Shown: positions 23,865-32,664 of the stretch, in pieces | Layout: each line of letters begins with the position of its first letter | How positions within the stretch are numbered: the first letter of the stretch is position 1 | Assembly: GCA_965261255.1 (NCBI GenBank) | Contig: CBDHCQ010000004.1 | Coordinates: 3,348,001 to 3,412,000 of the forward strand | Source: Bin80 sp965261255 | GTDB lineage: Bacteria; Bacteroidota; Rhodothermia; Rhodothermales; Bin80 | Direction of reading: 5' to 3' | DNA: 64,000 nucleotides | The notes under the pieces: model-generated | Database searches by the model: none | What the model saw: only the letters and a program-made list of their open reading frames with translations | Told to the model about the DNA's origin: nothing | Position numbers and translations under genes: made by a program

Positions 23865-26162
23865 ATGAAATTCCTTATGGCGCAAAAATCAGATTCCATA
23901 AAGGGGAAGATCACAAACACACCCGTATGGGCCCGCGTGCGTTGCACCACTGGAAGGCACAGCACCTCATTCTATCATCTCAGCCCCATAGCGCGACAGG
24001 CTCATCGTTGGCTTGTATGTCTCTCTTCTCTGGTCGCATTTTTTTCATTTCTGCTCGGTCCAGTTCTCGCACAGATGCCGGAGTATGCGCTTTCCAGGGA
24101 GATTGACTTCAGAGAATGGGAATACCTAAGATGGGAGAATATAGACACAGGAATGTCAATTCTTGATCGGCATGTGCGTTTCCGGCTGGAGGCAGAAACA
24201 CGCGGGATCTTTGAGAACAAGTATTACGGGGAAATGCCTGTAGCCGCAGTTTCGGCAGTGAAGCCAATCGCACAAATGGGTATGAGTATTTGCGATCGAA
24301 CGGCCGCCATAATGAACGCGATATTGAGTAAGATCCCTGGCACGAATGAATGCGCAGAAGTTACGAGTACACAATTGGCCGCAATCACAGGTACCCTATC
24401 GTTGAACTCTAAAAATATTTCAAGCCTGAAGGCCGGAGATTTTGATGGTCTGACTTCGCTGACTGAGCTTTACTTGAATAGTAATGATCTGAGCACGCTC
24501 CCCAACGTCATCTTTGATCCGCTGTCCTCGTTGCGTGTGCTTGATTTGGCGCGTAATGATCTGGCCACGCTCCCCGACGGCATCTTTGATGAACTGTCCT
24601 CGCTGACTGAGCTTTCCCTGAGCAGAAATGCTCTGAGCACGCTCCCCGACGGAATCTTTGATGAACTTACTTCGCTGACTAGGCTTTATTTGGGGAGTAA
24701 CAATCTGGTCACACTCCCCGAAGGCATCTCTGATGAACTTACCTCGCTAGAGTGGCTTTTCTTGAATAGTAATGATCTGAGCACGCTCCCCGAGGGCACC
24801 TTTGATGATTTTACCTCGCTGACTTGGCTAAAATTGGGCGGTAATGCTCTCAGCACGCTCCCCGAGGGAATCTTTGATGATCTGACCTCGCTGATTCAAC
24901 TTGGGTTAAGCGGGAATGCTCTGAGCACGCTCCCCGAGGGCATCTTTGATAATCTGACCTCGTTGCTTGGGCTTTACTTGCATAGTAATGCTCTGAGCAC
25001 GCTCCCCGAGGGAATCTTTGATGATCTGACCTCGCTGACTACGCTTTGGCTGCAGTGGAATGATCTGAGCATGCTTCCCGAGGGCATCTTTGATGATCTG
25101 ACCTCGCTGACTTTCCTTGATTTAAGGGGTAACAATCTGGACACGCTCCCCGAGGGAATCTTTGATGATCTGACCTCGCTGACTCAGCTTTGGTTGGGCG
25201 GTAATAGTCTGAGCACACTTCCCGGGGACATCTTTGATGAACTGTCCTCGCTGTACTCCCTTGGTCTGTGGGGAAATGATCTAAGCACGTTCCCCGAGGG
25301 CATCTTTGATCCACTGACCTCCTTGGCTGAGCTTCATTTAAGCGATAATGATTTAAGCATGCTCCCCGAGGGCATCTTTGATAATCTGACCTCACTGACT
25401 TGGCTCAATTTGAGCGAAAATGATCTGAATACGCTCCCTGAAGGCGTTTTTGAAGATCTTACTGAATTGTACTTGGTTGATCGCTTCGGCTCAGTCGGCT
25501 TAATTCTTTACCATAACCCAGGAGCACCCTTCCGTCCGGTGGTCAACGCAAGCGCAGATCTAACCGTGCAGCCGGGAACTGAGGTTTCTATTCCGGGCAG
25601 CGTAATGGGACCATGGGGGAATTTCGTTCGATGGACTTGGACTCAAGTAAACGGTCCAAAATCAGATACTCCTATTTCAGGGGCACTACCCTTGACAGGT
25701 GGAGACACGGCCATGCCCAGCTTTACGGCACCAATGACGGAAGGAGAACTGTATTTTAGACTGATTGCAACTCCCGCTCGTGAAGGGAAGCCGGACAGTA
25801 GCTTAGGACATGCAGCCTCAGATCCTGACTGGATTACGATACACGTGGGTGTCGCCACCAATGTAGCTGAAGCACCTCTGGTTGAGGACTTTCAATTGCT
25901 CGGGAATTACCCCAATCCATTCAACACGTCTACCTCCATTCTGCTGGATTTGCCGGAAACGGCAGCAGTGTCCGTGGATATATTTAATATGCTGGGACAG
26001 CGGATACACCGGAAAGATTTCCCGACTGTAGCGGCCGGTCCCTCACAGCCTTTGCCCCTCAAAGTTCCTCATCTGCCCTCCGGCGTGTATGTCTATCAAG
26101 TCACGGCGGAAATGGGGGAAGAGATTTTTCAGGCCAGTGGACGCATGACGTTCATCAAGTAG
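23865..26162 (+). CDS. Secreted leucine-rich-repeat protein with T9SS sorting domain (copy B)
   Basis: 765 residues and a paralogue of the preceding gene, with the same order: a long basic leader ending in FSFLLGPVLAQ, a short spacer (residues 75-185) with the conserved SICDRTAAIMNAILSKIPGT, one degenerate plus 13 full 24-residue LRRs (about 187-540), a PKD/Ig-like domain and a T9SS tail starting near residue 675 (LLGNYPNPFNTST). The repeat consensus here favours FDDLTSL over FDELTSL, so each array has been homogenised separately since duplication. The pre-LRR Cys pattern (ICDRT, NECAEV) could form a capping disulfide. Likely surface-exposed; binding partner unknown. Confidence 0.88.
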   Translation: MKFLMAQKSDSIKGKITNTPVWARVRCTTGRHSTSFYHLSPIARQAHRWLVCLSSLVAFFSFLLGPVLAQMPEYALSREIDFREWEYLRWENIDTGMSILDRHVRFRLEAETRGIFENKYYGEMPVAAVSAVKPIAQMGMSICDRTAAIMNAILSKIPGTNECAEVTSTQLAAITGTLSLNSKNISSLKAGDFDGLTSLTELYLNSNDLSTLPNVIFDPLSSLRVLDLARNDLATLPDGIFDELSSLTELSLSRNALSTLPDGIFDELTSLTRLYLGSNNLVTLPEGISDELTSLEWLFLNSNDLSTLPEGTFDDFTSLTWLKLGGNALSTLPEGIFDDLTSLIQLGLSGNALSTLPEGIFDNLTSLLGLYLHSNALSTLPEGIFDDLTSLTTLWLQWNDLSMLPEGIFDDLTSLTFLDLRGNNLDTLPEGIFDDLTSLTQLWLGGNSLSTLPGDIFDELSSLYSLGLWGNDLSTFPEGIFDPLTSLAELHLSDNDLSMLPEGIFDNLTSLTWLNLSENDLNTLPEGVFEDLTELYLVDRFGSVGLILYHNPGAPFRPVVNASADLTVQPGTEVSIPGSVMGPWGNFVRWTWTQVNGPKSDTPISGALPLTGGDTAMPSFTAPMTEGELYFRLIATPAREGKPDSSLGHAASDPDWITIHVGVATNVAEAPLVEDFQLLGNYPNPFNTSTSILLDLPETAAVSVDIFNMLGQRIHRKDFPTVAAGPSQPLPLKVPHLPSGVYVYQVTAEMGEEIFQASGRMTFIK
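24424..25520 (+). repeat. 72-bp LRR-encoding tandem repeats, about 14 units (copy B)
   Basis: Same unit length as in copy A, with GGCATCTTTGATGATCTGAC as the most frequent core. Four fewer units than copy A account for most of the 88-residue size difference between the proteins. Confidence 0.9.
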
Positions 26163-26683
26163 AGCCGATGCGGAATCCGAAATGAGGCGCAGACATAGGC
26201 TGATGTGAATGCTCGCAATCAGCGTTAATCGATGTACATTGCACATTCTAAATGCATAATCTGCACCTATGCAGCGCGGATATACCTGACACAGAGTGCC
26301 CCGCTCATAAGGGGATTGTGACTCTCACGAAATACGCCGCAGAGCTTGGCAACTCTTTTTTGAGCAGGGTGCGACGAGAAATCTGGAGGCATCCTTTTGA
26401 TCCAATACAACTGGTTGGGCTTAACCTTGACGAAACCCCAATTGCTGTGCGTTTTCTTCGTCCAAGTTACTTCGGACCGGGTGAACCACATTGAAACCAG
26501 GATGGCCATAAAAAGCTGCCGCAATTGCACGGAAATCATCCCAGATACAGCTGAATGCATACTCCAGCAACGGCTTTCGGCAAATGTCAAATATATTTCT
26601 TCTTTGTAAATGTGGAAGCGCTTACAATTTGAACTAAGTCATTTTACGGCGTAAACGCGCTTTTCACCAACTTTCGCATTCAG
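26163..26683. other. Intergenic region after LRR gene B
   Basis: The first about 165 bases are the duplicated 3' flank. The rest has open frames of up to about 107 codons on the minus strand, with no recognisable similarity and no ribosome-binding site. I do not call a gene here. Confidence 0.4.
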
Positions 26684-26983
26684 ATGGTACTTAAAAAACT
26701 CAGTCCCAAAGGACGCTCGATCCGTGTTACCTTTGAGCTCCCCCTGGAACAGGCCCAGAACAGCGTCAGCATTGCCGGCAGCTTCAACAATTGGGATACT
26801 GCCAAACATCCCATGAAACGTGATTCCCGCAAAGGGGTCTGGACCCGAGCACTGTCATTCAAGCCGGGTACCAAAGTGGAATTCCGCTACTTCGTTGACG
26901 GACACGAATGGCACAACGAGCCCCAGGCCGATGGGTCCGCACCCAATCCCCATTTCTCGGAAAACAGCGTCTTAGCTCTCTAA
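26684..26983 (+). CDS. Small glycogen-binding-domain (AMPK-type CBM48) protein
   Basis: A 99-residue protein consisting of a single early-set carbohydrate-binding domain. It has VSIAGSFNNWD and WTRALSFKPGTKVEFRYFVD, followed by WHNEPQADG. The conserved Trp residues that stack on glucan chains in AMPK beta and isoamylase N-terminal domains are present. There is no catalytic domain, signal peptide or membrane segment, so it is cytoplasmic. Stand-alone proteins of this kind are known but uncharacterised; a role in glycogen or storage-glucan metabolism is a guess. It converges on spmB with a 4-base overlap. Confidence 0.8.
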   Translation: MVLKKLSPKGRSIRVTFELPLEQAQNSVSIAGSFNNWDTAKHPMKRDSRKGVWTRALSFKPGTKVEFRYFVDGHEWHNEPQADGSAPNPHFSENSVLAL

Positions 26984-27522
26984 CCAAAGAGTAGCAGGAC
27001 GACGTAAACGGCAGCCAGCATTGCAAAGGTGTCTGCGATAAGCCCCGCAGGTACGGCATGGCGTGTCTTGCGGATATTGACAGCACCGAAGTAGACGGCG
27101 ATCACGTAGAACGTGGTTTCTGTCGAGCCAAACATCGTTGCAGCCATTTTGACGAAGATTGAATCTTCGCCAAACTGGTTGATCATGTCCAGGATTATGC
27201 CGACTGAACCGGATCCGGTGAGCGGACGCACTATGCCCATCGGGATAACCTCGGCAGGGATGCCGATCAACCCCACAACCGGTCGCAAGAGATCGGTTAG
27301 GAAGTCCATCGCACCACTGGCACGAAACATGCCGATCGCGAACAGAATTGCAATTACATAGGGAATAATCATTACGGCCACGTTGAAGCCCTCTTTGGCG
27401 CCCTCTACAAATACTTCGTAGACCCGCACCTTGCGGATCATTCCGTAGAGCGGAAAGCCCACCAGGATAGCTGGCAGAACCAGTGCGGATGCGTAGTCAA
27501 GGAATACCTGCAGTATGTTCAT
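26980..27522 (-). CDS. spmB: Spore maturation protein B-like (nucleoside recognition domain)
   Basis: 180 residues with several hydrophobic helices and the SpmB signature: an early VLVGFPLYGMIRKVRVYEVF-type segment, LLRPVVGLIGIPAEVIPMGI, a MFGSTETTFYVIAVYFGAV block and a C-terminal hydrophobic end. The Gate/nucleoside-recognition family includes transporters, but SpmA/SpmB of Bacillus affect spore core dehydration; the role in non-sporulating bacteria is unknown. Its start overlaps the spmA stop by 4 bases, and both lie at the end of the epimerase-uvrC-cytochrome run. An inner-membrane protein, presumably partnered with the SpmA-like protein. Confidence 0.85.
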   Translation of the reverse strand: MNILQVFLDYASALVLPAILVGFPLYGMIRKVRVYEVFVEGAKEGFNVAVMIIPYVIAILFAIGMFRASGAMDFLTDLLRPVVGLIGIPAEVIPMGIVRPLTGSGSVGIILDMINQFGEDSIFVKMAATMFGSTETTFYVIAVYFGAVNIRKTRHAVPAGLIADTFAMLAAVYVVLLLFG

Positions 27523-28463
27523 GATGTAACCTCACGGTAACGTTTGAGCCGACCCAGCAGTTTTACGGCGGTAATGCCCACGACCAGGGAAAGCCCGGTC
27601 GTGATCAAGATTGAAAAGAACAGTTGATTAATCTGTAGTCCCATAATTGCTACCAAGGTCACCGGCGGCATGATCTGCACGCTGGCGGTATTCATGGTCA
27701 GCAGCATAACCATTGGGTCTGTGGCCGTGTCCTCGGTTTCGTTAAGCGTCTGGAGTTCCTGCATTGCCTTAATACCGAGAGGGGTTGCTGCGTTGCCCAT
27801 CCCGAGCATATTGGCAGACAGGTTTAGCACAATCATTCCCAGTGCCGGATGGTCCTTGGGGACCTTCGGAAAAAGAGGGCGAATGAGCGGTTGCGTAACT
27901 CGAACCAGTGCCTGCAGCATACCGGAGGCTTCTGCAATCTTTAAGAGTCCCATCCAAAGCCCCAATCCTCCGATGAGTCCAAGGGCCAAGGTAACTGCTG
28001 TTTCAGCAAAGCTCAGTGCGGCAGCAGCAATCGCATTCATTTTGACCCAGCGCACCGGGGAAAATGTGACTGCTGTTCGCCATTCGGGACCAGCGGGGGT
28101 ACCCTGCAGCGCACCCCTACAGTCCCCCTGGCCCGTTTCGTTGCAAATCGTTGCCAGAGGTTCGGGAAGCGAGACTCCTTCCGCAAACCGGATCTCCCGT
28201 CCCGCAGAAGTTTGTAGCAGTATCCCTTGCCAGATACTGCCGGTCATTGAACTGTCGCCGTAATGAGCAATGAGATCGCTGCCCGAAATCTCCAATCTCA
28301 GGGGTTGCCGACGGGCAGTGGGCGCGAACTCATCTTCAAAGATGACCGTCACGGGCAACGGTGCGTCGTTGCGGTAGGTGTCTCGGGCAAAGTCATTGAT
28401 GTCGCTCGTGAGCGCAAACACAAGACTCAAAACAATCAGACCGCCCCAGATATAGTTCAGCAT
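27519..28463 (-). CDS. spmA: Spore maturation protein A-like (nucleoside recognition domain)
   Basis: 314 residues, longer than Bacillus SpmA. It starts with MLNYIWGGLIVLSLVFAL, and after the first helix carries a soluble insert of about 120 residues (beta-rich, roughly 35-140) that would face the periplasm. The remaining part has the typical ALGLIGGLGLWMGLLKIAEA, NLSANMLGMGNAATPLGIKA and MLLTMNTASVQIMP motifs of the family. The periplasmic insert is common in Bacteroidota homologues as far as I recall. It forms a pair with SpmB (ATGA overlap). Function in this organism is not known. Confidence 0.85.
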   Translation of the reverse strand: MLNYIWGGLIVLSLVFALTSDINDFARDTYRNDAPLPVTVIFEDEFAPTARRQPLRLEISGSDLIAHYGDSSMTGSIWQGILLQTSAGREIRFAEGVSLPEPLATICNETGQGDCRGALQGTPAGPEWRTAVTFSPVRWVKMNAIAAAALSFAETAVTLALGLIGGLGLWMGLLKIAEASGMLQALVRVTQPLIRPLFPKVPKDHPALGMIVLNLSANMLGMGNAATPLGIKAMQELQTLNETEDTATDPMVMLLTMNTASVQIMPPVTLVAIMGLQINQLFFSILITTGLSLVVGITAVKLLGRLKRYREVTS

Positions 28464-28479
28464 GTGATATTAGGTTTGA

Positions 28480-28854
28480 TCATTGAGTGGGGCTAGTTTT
28501 AGGAGCAACGAGTAAAATTTCGTCCATATTGCGCATGGTTAGCATATCGTTTGACTCAATCAGGTTTGCGCGATACAGAAGCCATGCAGTCACATTCAGG
28601 TAGTCCTCATTGGATAGTATGCCTCCTGCTTCATAAGGCATTTGCTGTTGGTTGTACGTGTACAGATGAGCTGCGGTAAGTCGTGAAGCAAGGATCGCGG
28701 GCGTCAGCCTGGGTCCGGTTCCCGGGGCCTCGTGACAGCTTCGGCAATAGGTGGCATAGACGGTCTCTCCCAAGGCCTGTTGCATTTCCGGGTTGGGGCG
28801 TGTACAGGCAGATACCACCAGTAATACTCCAACGAACCTGAGTGTTGTGTGCAT
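28480..28854 (-). CDS. Cytochrome c lipoprotein
   Basis: 124 residues. A lipobox at VVSAC (Cys17) is followed by a single c-type haem site CRSCH (Cys37, Cys40, His41) and QQQMPYEAGG, with a Met suitable as the distal ligand. The order matches small monohaem cytochromes of the SorB kind. Its start overlaps the stop of the sulfite-oxidase-like gene at base 28854, so it is very likely the electron acceptor for that enzyme. It would be anchored to the membrane and face the periplasm. Confidence 0.85.
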   Translation of the reverse strand: MHTTLRFVGVLLVVSACTRPNPEMQQALGETVYATYCRSCHEAPGTGPRLTPAILASRLTAAHLYTYNQQQMPYEAGGILSNEDYLNVTAWLLYRANLIESNDMLTMRNMDEILLVAPKTSPTQ

Positions 28855-29996
28855 TATCCCACAATCTGAATGGGATGAGGCAGCCGCATATTGAAGAGGT
28901 AGCCTTTCTGATTGAACGGGATCGTTTCCGGTTGCTCGGCTCCCAGCGTGTCAACCGCTGAAGTAATCAGTGTATGCCGGCCAGGTGTTGCCTCCCAATT
29001 GAATTCAAATCTGGTCCAGCCATAACGCATACGCGGCTCCAGAAGCTGCGCATCCTCCCAGGTGTTACCCCCGTCAGCACTCCAGCGGACCCGTACAATC
29101 GGGCCATCCGGGCCATAGGCATACCCGTAGATGCGATATAAACCGGCTTGTAGCGTGGCTGGCCAAGGGAGTGCCAGGGCGCTTTTGAGGGATTGTTTAT
29201 TGGCAACCTGTCCGAGAGCTTCCCCCTCAGGTGAGTAATCATCCCCAATCAGTACATAAGATGAAGTATTGTTGCGACTCCATATTTCTGCATTTGATAC
29301 TTCAATGCGTCCGAGCCATTTGACACTGCTGCTACCAACCCACCCGGGTACCAACGCACGCACCGGGGCGCCATGATCTTTGGGAAGTAGCTCTCCGTTC
29401 ATACGCAGCACAAGAAGTGTATCTGGATCCATTGCCTTCTCTACCGGCAGGGGTCTCCTGAATCCCCCCTCTGGTGCACCTTGATCCATACCGATAAGCT
29501 GAACTGCAACGGCAGACTCCTGGATCCCGGCAGCTTGAAGCACCTCAAGAAGCGGAACACCGGTCCATTCAGCCATTCCGACGGCACCGCGCCCCCACTG
29601 AGTACCAGTTGCTGCCTGATTGAGTAGTTTGCTGAAATAAGCACGTTGATTGCCTCCGCACTCCAGATAGGCAAAGACGGTGCGGCTGGGCATCGAACGC
29701 AAATCATTATAGGTTAGGGTCAATGGGCGCTCAATGGCATCGCCCCCCACAACAAGACGATAAGTATCCAACGGTAGATCAAGGCTCACATCATTGTTGC
29801 GTACAAAAAACTGATCTACCGGAGTAATAAAACTTTCCTGATCCTCGAGTTTTGATTCCAGATTAGCTCGGCCGTGCTGGATAAAGGGCTCAGGGTCTTT
29901 GAAGTATCCATCCGGTACACGCTCCGTGCTGGCACAGCCCCCGATAAGGCTTGCCGAGCCCAAAGATTTCAGGAATTTTCTGCGATCATTGGGCAT
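28854..29996 (-). CDS. Sulfite-oxidase-like molybdopterin oxidoreductase, Tat lipoprotein
   Basis: 380 residues from the ATG at 29996; an upstream TTG at 30023 is possible but less likely. The start overlaps the uvrC stop. The leader is twin-arginine plus lipobox: DRRKFLKSLGSASLIGGC. The oxidoreductase domain has FFVRNN and FAYLECGGN, whose Cys (about residue 113) should bind the molybdenum, followed by a GVPLLEVLQAAGI block and the C-terminal dimerisation domain (VRWSADGGNTWEDAQLLEP). Family members oxidise sulfite to sulfate (SorA) or reduce protein methionine sulfoxide. The adjacent cytochrome favours an oxidase with cytochrome c as acceptor. The sulfatase locus is distant, so no link is claimed. 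Confidence 0.87.
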   Translation of the reverse strand: MPNDRRKFLKSLGSASLIGGCASTERVPDGYFKDPEPFIQHGRANLESKLEDQESFITPVDQFFVRNNDVSLDLPLDTYRLVVGGDAIERPLTLTYNDLRSMPSRTVFAYLECGGNQRAYFSKLLNQAATGTQWGRGAVGMAEWTGVPLLEVLQAAGIQESAVAVQLIGMDQGAPEGGFRRPLPVEKAMDPDTLLVLRMNGELLPKDHGAPVRALVPGWVGSSSVKWLGRIEVSNAEIWSRNNTSSYVLIGDDYSPEGEALGQVANKQSLKSALALPWPATLQAGLYRIYGYAYGPDGPIVRVRWSADGGNTWEDAQLLEPRMRYGWTRFEFNWEATPGRHTLITSAVDTLGAEQPETIPFNQKGYLFNMRLPHPIQIVG

Positions 29997-31854
29997 TGGG
30001 CTGCTTTGCAAAATGTTCTTCAATACGTGTTGCCACAGACTGGCCTACGACTTCCTGCAGCACCTCTTGGCTGGCATTTTTGACCTTCCGAACCGAGCCA
30101 AACGCTTTAATGAGTTTTTGAACTGTTTTGGGACCCACGCCTGGAATGTCTAATAACTCTGAATGCAGAAGCCGGCTTTTGCGTTGCTTTCGCTGAAGGT
30201 TGACTGCAAATCGATGCGCTTCATCTCGAACACGTTGAATCAATTGTAACGATGCGCTCTGCTTTGCAATATGATAGGCATCTTTATCCTCTGGAAAATA
30301 CACTTCTTCCAACCGCTTGGACAAGCCTATGATCGGGAATTTACCATAGATTTCGCTCTGTTTGAGTGCTTTGACCGCGCTGGAGAGTTGTCCTTTCCCG
30401 CCATCCACTACAACGAGATCCGGCCAGGGCCCATCCTCATTCCTAATGCGCCGGAATCTTCGCCGAACAACTTCCTCCATTGAAAGAAAGTCGTCCGGTT
30501 TGCCGTCCGGCACACCACGAATCTTGTAGCTGCGGTAGTCGCTTTTCCGTGGTCGCCCGTTATGAAAGACTATACAGGACGCGACCGTGCCCGTACCACC
30601 TAGATGAGATATATCAAAACATTCGATTCGACGAGGCAACTTTCGCAGTCGCAGATCTTTTTGCAAGGCCTGCACTGCAAAAGGGATGCGATCTTCGCCG
30701 CGCCTCATTAAGGCCAGTTTGTATTCTCCAAGCAAAAGTTCAGCGTTGGCTTGTACCATTCGCATAAGCTCCGCTTTTTGCCCGCGCTGAGGCATATGCA
30801 GGACCACCTTCTTGCCCCGCTGCCCGGTCAGAAAGGTAGTCAGGGCCTCAGGTTCAGTAACCGATGTACCAAGAAAAACCTGATCCGGGAAGAACGCACT
30901 CTGCGTGTAGTAATGTTCAAGATACCGCTGCATCAGGACGGGGTCATCATATCCCTCAATCTGACGGATAATCTTGTGTTCACGCCCAATAATCTTACCC
31001 TCTCTGACTTTGAAACAGACCGCTACGGCAGCGTTCTCATCGCGTGCGGTAGCGAGGGCAAAAAGGTCCCGATCAATCTGTTCTGTGGTTACTACCTTCT
31101 GGCGTTGCGCGTATTTCTCCACTGCGCTGATCTGATTGCGCAGACGAGCAGCCTCTTCGTACTGTTGTCCAGAGCTGGCCAGCTGCATAGCTTCCACAAG
31201 CACTTTCTTTAATGCTCCCGTGTGGCCTTTCAGAAGCGTTTCTATCTGGCTGATAGTAGCATCGTAAGATTCGGAAGACTGATTGCCTATACAGGGACCA
31301 GCACATTTCTGGATATGAAACTCCAGACAGACCTGGTATTTGCCACGCAAGATCGGCTCCGGTGATAAATCCAGAGAGCACGTACGAATCTTGAATATTG
31401 ATCTGATGGCTCCTAAGGCACGTTTCATGTTCGAAACGTCAGTGTATGGGCCAAAATACTTGGAACCATCCTTTACAATGCGGCGCGTCGGGAAAATACG
31501 GGGGAAAGGTTCGTTTTTAATGCAGATGTAGGGATAAGTCTTGTCGTCCCGAAGATTGATATTGTAGCGTGGACGACGTTCCTTAATAAGATTATTCTCA
31601 AGTATGAGGGCCTCTGCCTCGTTATCTGTTACGATGACCTGCACATCAACGGTCTTGGCAATCATAATCCGCAGGCGTCCGTAGAGGTCCTTGTCCTTAC
31701 GGAAATATGACCTGACGCGGCTGCGAATATTCTTTGCCTTACCAATGTAGAGTGGACTTTCATTTTTGTCCAGAAATTGATAGACTCCGCACCCGGTAGG
31801 TAGCACAGCTACTTTTTCCAATAGCCCCTCTTTGTTGTTTGAGGACTCACTCAT
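29986..31854 (-). CDS. uvrC: UvrABC excinuclease subunit C
   Basis: 622 residues. The N-terminal GIY-YIG nuclease domain (GVYQFLDKNESPLYIGKAKN) makes the 3' incision. A UVR motif region (YEEAARLRNQISAVEKYAQ) binds UvrB. The RNase H-like domain (CFDISHLGGTGTVASCIVF, DLVVVDGGKGQ) makes the 5' incision, and a C-terminal (HhH)2 domain has LLDIPGVGPKTVQKLIKAFG. Full length and intact. The start overlaps the epimerase stop by 8 bases and its end overlaps the next gene, an unusual operon for uvrC. UvrA is encoded at 56440. Confidence 0.97.
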   Translation of the reverse strand: MSESSNNKEGLLEKVAVLPTGCGVYQFLDKNESPLYIGKAKNIRSRVRSYFRKDKDLYGRLRIMIAKTVDVQVIVTDNEAEALILENNLIKERRPRYNINLRDDKTYPYICIKNEPFPRIFPTRRIVKDGSKYFGPYTDVSNMKRALGAIRSIFKIRTCSLDLSPEPILRGKYQVCLEFHIQKCAGPCIGNQSSESYDATISQIETLLKGHTGALKKVLVEAMQLASSGQQYEEAARLRNQISAVEKYAQRQKVVTTEQIDRDLFALATARDENAAVAVCFKVREGKIIGREHKIIRQIEGYDDPVLMQRYLEHYYTQSAFFPDQVFLGTSVTEPEALTTFLTGQRGKKVVLHMPQRGQKAELMRMVQANAELLLGEYKLALMRRGEDRIPFAVQALQKDLRLRKLPRRIECFDISHLGGTGTVASCIVFHNGRPRKSDYRSYKIRGVPDGKPDDFLSMEEVVRRRFRRIRNEDGPWPDLVVVDGGKGQLSSAVKALKQSEIYGKFPIIGLSKRLEEVYFPEDKDAYHIAKQSASLQLIQRVRDEAHRFAVNLQRKQRKSRLLHSELLDIPGVGPKTVQKLIKAFGSVRKVKNASQEVLQEVVGQSVATRIEEHFAKQPNAQ

Positions 31855-32596
31855 CTTCCATTGATGCCCAGAACTCCAGCAAAATTGCAGGCAGGTGCGT
31901 GAGCTGCAGGTTTTCGGGGAGGATTACCAATTGAGCTTCGGGCCATTGCAACTGCAACAGTTGTGCATAATATGCGTCCTTGCTGATCTCACTGATCAAA
32001 GTTGGTACCCGCGGAGCGTCGGTCTCTCCCCGAGATAACACCAACGAAGCGTTATGTACAACGAGGCTCTTACATACTTTGGGCAGAACTTTACCGGCCA
32101 CAACATGTCCGGATGATTGTTGAGCAGGAGGACGGCAGTAGCCCGTTTTATGCATAACCTCCTCCAGTTCTGCACAATGCTCAAATAATACAGCGTACTG
32201 CTTCGCGGATTGACAGAATTCTACCAAGAATCCATGGGTATCTCTTGGGTGCAGAAAAAAGATACGTTTCCCGGAAGCTCCCGGAACAGGGGCTTCGGTC
32301 AGCGGCTGGAAACCCGCCGCACGCATGCGGTCAAAATGTGTTTGCACATCGGCTACCCTGAACGCAATGTGGTGGAGCCCCTCACCTCGTGTTGCCAGGT
32401 ACTTGGCTACCGCGGATTCTGCCACTAGAGCTTCAAGTGTTTCCAAACTTGTACCGGATCCGTAAAATCGGACGCGCACGCCCTGCCTGTCTACATCCTC
32501 CGGCAAGGCGGGTGCGGAGTCGGCAAGCTTCATGAGCAACCTTTCCACTGCCGTGCCGTCATTTACAGCTATGCCAATGTGGTCTACGTGCAACAT
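31847..32596 (-). CDS. Methylmalonyl-CoA epimerase-like protein with C-terminal extension
   Basis: Residues 1-135 form a VOC/glyoxalase-fold epimerase domain: VDHIGIAVND at the start, LHHIAFRVADVQTHFDRM in the second half and FFLHPRDTHGFLVEF near the end, supplying His and Glu metal ligands in the usual places. It would interconvert the 2R and 2S forms of methylmalonyl-CoA. Residues about 136-249 are an additional, unidentified segment. Its last part (PEAQLVILPENLQLTHLPAI) faintly resembles the C-terminus of alpha/beta hydrolases. Normal epimerases stop near residue 135-150, so this is a fusion or extended variant. It overlaps uvrC by 8 bases. The mutase genes are not in this window. Confidence 0.75.
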   Translation of the reverse strand: MLHVDHIGIAVNDGTAVERLLMKLADSAPALPEDVDRQGVRVRFYGSGTSLETLEALVAESAVAKYLATRGEGLHHIAFRVADVQTHFDRMRAAGFQPLTEAPVPGASGKRIFFLHPRDTHGFLVEFCQSAKQYAVLFEHCAELEEVMHKTGYCRPPAQQSSGHVVAGKVLPKVCKSLVVHNASLVLSRGETDAPRVPTLISEISKDAYYAQLLQLQWPEAQLVILPENLQLTHLPAILLEFWASMEDE

Positions 32597-32664
32597 AAGT
32601 GTTCGTGAATAAACAGGTATACAACTTAACCCGTGAAGTGTAACACTTTGCGTCCCGAGCGGAT

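Larger units (their letters stand above)
23672..26330 (+). repeat. Segmental duplication copy B (LRR module)
   Basis: Second copy of the module described for copy A, in direct orientation and adjacent. Similarity covers the hairpin, leader, gene and about 165 bases of 3' flank, ending near GGGGATTGTGACTCTC at 26313. The LRR arrays differ in length by four units. Confidence 0.9.

Noticed and set aside
20914..26162. A possible CRISPR array because of the regular 72-bp spacing.
   Set aside because: Repeats are protein-coding LRR units in one open frame, without spacer/repeat alternation and without cas genes.
26267..26590. A 107-codon minus-strand frame after LRR gene B.
   Set aside because: Overlaps the duplicated 3' flank, shows no conservation with the corresponding part of copy A and resembles nothing known.
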